NCBI RefSeq assembly: GCF_900112415.1
Contig: NZ_FOLV01000032.1
Coordinates: forward strand, 1 to 43,557
Origin: Bacillus sp. 491mf
Lineage (GTDB): Bacteria > Bacillota > Bacilli > Bacillales > Bacillaceae_G
Direction: 5' to 3'
DNA length: 43,557 bases
In this document: positions 42,139 through 43,557 of the stretch, one piece after another
How positions within the stretch are numbered: position 1 is the stretch's first letter
How the letters are laid out: the number at the start of each line of letters is the position of its first letter
The notes under the pieces: generated by a model
What the model saw: the letters and a program-made list of their open reading frames with translations, nothing else
Databases searched by the model: none
What the model was told of the DNA's origin: nothing
Made by a program: the position numbers and the translations under genes

Positions 42139-42900
42139 ATGTTCGTGAAAAGAAAACTACCTATACTTACGGTCTTATTATTACTATTTAGTTTAATCGT
42201 AACTGTTTTTCCTACAAATTCTGCTTATGCAGCTGAGGGCAATCGTATACTGGATATTTATGGAGATCCAGTCAAGACAAATAAAGATTATATAATGGTA
42301 CGTAAAATTTGGGATGGTAAGCCTCGGTATGCTGCTTATGCAGGTGTAGGTCAGAAGAAACTTGGGGTAACTTATGAGAAGTTTGCGGGTTGGCATTATG
42401 TAATTCAGTATAAAGATAAATCTTATTATGGTACTGCTGAGACTCATAAGGATACAAAAGGTAATGAGTACTATGGTACACCTATCAATTTTGAAGCTCC
42501 AGATGGGGTAGAAAGTGATGGATATATAAGACATAATACACCAGTTACCATGTCAATGTGGATTGGTGGACCGAATGCTGAGGCAGGAGGAACTAAAAAA
42601 TATGTCAATGCAGGGAATCGCGGCTGGATTTATTTTAGCGACCAATCAAAAAGCACGTTAACAGTTTGGGAACAAAATTCACAGGAAATCAATTTAATAA
42701 CAGGTAAAACTGATTACCTGAGAGATAAAATGGGCAGACCTTGTGATTGGTACAGTGCAGATCCACAAAATTCTGAGTATGGCGTTACATCATATTTCGA
42801 GCTAGAGACTTCAGAGCAACCATTTTCAAATCAAGATAAATTATGGGGAAGTTCTGCGCCGCCATATCAATCTGGTTTTGAATTCGTACCTTTACAATAA
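42139..42900 (+). CDS. Secreted protein of unknown function, possible beta-trefoil (Kunitz-STI-like) N-terminus
   Basis: The protein has 253 residues from the ATG at 42139, which follows AAGGAGGAG; the longer frame simply translates this site. The signal peptide is MFVKRK + hydrophobic core + NSAYA-A (residues ~1-33). The mature start NRILDIYGDPVKTNKDYIMV resembles the L-D-x-x-G-x-x-V-x-x-x-x-x-Y-x-I opening of the Kunitz soybean-inhibitor-type beta-trefoil. The rest is rich in Tyr, Trp, Gly and beta-type residues (FAGWHYVIQYKDKSYYG, RGWIYFSDQS). It could be an inhibitor, a lectin-like or a toxin-related protein. I know of no named family; it may be the last gene of a mobile segment next to IS605. 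Confidence 0.65.
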   Translation: MFVKRKLPILTVLLLLFSLIVTVFPTNSAYAAEGNRILDIYGDPVKTNKDYIMVRKIWDGKPRYAAYAGVGQKKLGVTYEKFAGWHYVIQYKDKSYYGTAETHKDTKGNEYYGTPINFEAPDGVESDGYIRHNTPVTMSMWIGGPNAEAGGTKKYVNAGNRGWIYFSDQSKSTLTVWEQNSQEINLITGKTDYLRDKMGRPCDWYSADPQNSEYGVTSYFELETSEQPFSNQDKLWGSSAPPYQSGFEFVPLQ

Positions 42901-42924
42901 AAAAATCGATTACATGTAGCAAAT

Positions 42925-42961
42925 AAAAAAGCGAAGAATGATAAATATTCTTCGCTTTTTT
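42925..42961. terminator. Terminator of the secreted-protein gene
   Basis: AAAAAAGCGAAGAAT pairs with ATTCTTCGCTTTTTT around a 7-nt loop. Confidence 0.93.
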
Positions 42962-43107
42962 AATGAAATTGTAGGGTAAAAGCGACGCTATGTATGGAAT
43001 AGTCTCGCCTTATAACAAAGTAAACGATGTATATATTATGTATATAGGTTTTTATATTGTTACATTTATTTTTTTTTGACATGCTTACTATGCAGAATAC
43101 AACATAA

Positions 43108-43140
43108 CCACTACTTGCTTGCTCCCTTTGTTTTAACATG
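43108..43140 (-). repeat. Dispersed repeat, copy I, truncated by the IS605-type sequence
   Basis: CACTACTTGCTTGCTCCCTT and TGTTTTAACATG match the outer end of copy H, then identity stops at 43140 where the IS-derived sequence begins. It marks the likely border of the insertion. Confidence 0.6.
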
Positions 43141-43149
43141 TTTCCAAAA

Positions 43150-43246
43150 GAATTCCCCTTCCTCAAGGAATGAGAAGGGTGAAGCCCAATGAGTAGGGAG
43201 GGGATGAATTTTGGTTGGCGTAAGCCAAAGGATTGAAAAAGGAATT
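43150..43246 (+). other. IS200/IS605 right-end-like/omega-RNA-like structured sequence
   Basis: Nested arms are GAATTCCCCTTCC (43151-43163) with GGGAGGGGATGAATT (43195-43209 region), CCTTC/GAAGG, and the hairpin TTGGCGTAAGCCAA (43213-43226). It is followed by AATTTCCTCAAAT, in which TCAA resembles the cleavage site at the right end of such elements. Right ends of TnpB-bearing elements encode the scaffold of the omega guide RNA. Here it precedes, rather than follows, a tnpB gene. The call rests on pattern and context only. Confidence 0.4.
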
Positions 43247-43280
43247 TCCTCAAATTAGATAGAATGTATGTAAAGAATGA

Positions 43281-43358
43281 TTTGGATCTCAAAGTTATCG
43301 TTTGCTGGCTGTGGGCGGTGCACCATTAGAAATGCTAAAACAATACATCGAAACATAA
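43281..43358 (+). pseudogene. C-terminal remnant of an IS200/IS605 TnpA (Y1 transposase)
   Basis: The 25-residue frame reads FGSQSYRLLAVGGAPLEMLK-QYIET and a stop. It matches the end of TnpA proteins of the IS200/IS605 family (G-S-x-S-Y-x-x-x-x-x-G-G-A-P-L-E-x-I/L-K-x-Y-I-E). A stop lies directly upstream in frame and no catalytic Tyr or HUH motif is present, so only the tail survives. It ends 27 bp before tnpB. Confidence 0.72.
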
Positions 43359-43385
43359 GGGCAAAACGAACGGGAGGGGATGACA

Positions 43386-43557
43386 ATGTTGTTGAATCAA
43401 AAATATGAAATCTTCCCAACAGAAACACAAAAAGAAGTGTTAGACCGTTGGTTACAATATTGTCGTCAAACCTATAATTCTGCCTTGCTAGACAAAGAAC
43501 GGAAATATAAGCAAAACAAAGAAAATTACAATCGTTATGATATGCAAAGACAACTTA
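43386..43557 (+). CDS. tnpB: TnpB (OrfB, IS200/IS605 family RNA-guided nuclease), N-terminal part, cut by window end
   Basis: The first 57 residues begin MLLNQKYEIFPTETQKEVLD and continue with WLQYCRQTYNSALLDKERKY. This is the N-terminal helix-turn-helix-like region of TnpB/OrfB proteins (Y-x-x-x-P-T-x-x-Q...C-R-x-x-Y-N-x-A-L). GGGAGGGG lies before the ATG. The RuvC catalytic part lies outside the window, so activity cannot be judged. TnpB cuts DNA guided by RNA from the element's right end and helps the element persist. Confidence 0.82.
   Translation, partial: MLLNQKYEIFPTETQKEVLDRWLQYCRQTYNSALLDKERKYKQNKENYNRYDMQRQL

Overview
The window looks like a chromosomal segment of a Bacillus cereus group organism. 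It has low GC, strong GGAGG ribosome sites, alpha/beta-type SASP genes and predicted sporulation promoters. It also carries the repeat that I recognise as bcr1, flanked by TTTAT. Much of the gene content matches the yhe/yha neighbourhood of Bacillus (YheI/YheH = BmrC/BmrD, SASPs, YheC, YheB, YheA, YhaX-HemZ). I cannot assign a species.

Left part (1-13.2 kb): the 3' end of an SdaC-type amino acid transporter; a small membrane protein; a lysine permease behind a complete lysine riboswitch; three related small proteins, each behind a sigma-K-like promoter and partly created by a ~426-bp tandem duplication; GapN (NADP-dependent glyceraldehyde-3-phosphate dehydrogenase); the heterodimeric multidrug ABC exporter BmrC/BmrD, preceded by a 25-codon leader peptide and mutually exclusive hairpins; and a cystine-type ABC importer (TcyABC-like).

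Island (13.3-18.5 kb): an AT-rich, minus-strand cluster that I interpret as a circular (head-to-tail cyclised) bacteriocin locus. It contains a 100-aa precursor with a predicted 69-aa AS-48/circularin-like core, a large multi-span membrane protein, an ABC ATPase, a SpoIIM/DUF95 protein, a further membrane protein and a separately transcribed 72-aa basic membrane protein (immunity candidate). Next to it lie a structured GC-richer block, an oxidoreductase-like fragment and an IS1182-type transposase remnant, which suggests acquisition by transfer. This is the most interesting system in the window.

Middle (18.5-34 kb): two divergent SASP genes with sigma-G promoters, one with a tRNA-like fold in its 5' leader; a zinc-ribbon protein; YheC, YheB and YheA; a nucleotidyltransferase; methylpurine glycosylase; YhaX; HemZ; an acyl-CoA synthetase; a RluF-type pseudouridine synthase; an O-antigen-ligase-like protein with an expanded Gln-rich repeat; an enoyl-CoA hydratase family protein; and a MazG-like pyrophosphohydrolase.

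Right part (34-43.6 kb): two separate PadR-regulator/HAAS-membrane-protein pairs, each with palindromic putative operators; an M42 aminopeptidase; an XRE regulator with a membrane partner; several tiny membrane peptides; a secreted neopullulanase/alpha-amylase very like Thermoactinomyces TVAI behind a near-consensus CRE; a secreted protein of unknown function; and, at the edge, an IS200/IS605 element with a TnpA remnant, the TnpB start and an isolated right-end/omega-RNA-like structure. Intergenic DNA throughout is seeded with at least nine copies of a ~95-bp dispersed repeat, two bcr1-like elements and a small satellite-like repeat in two inverted copies.
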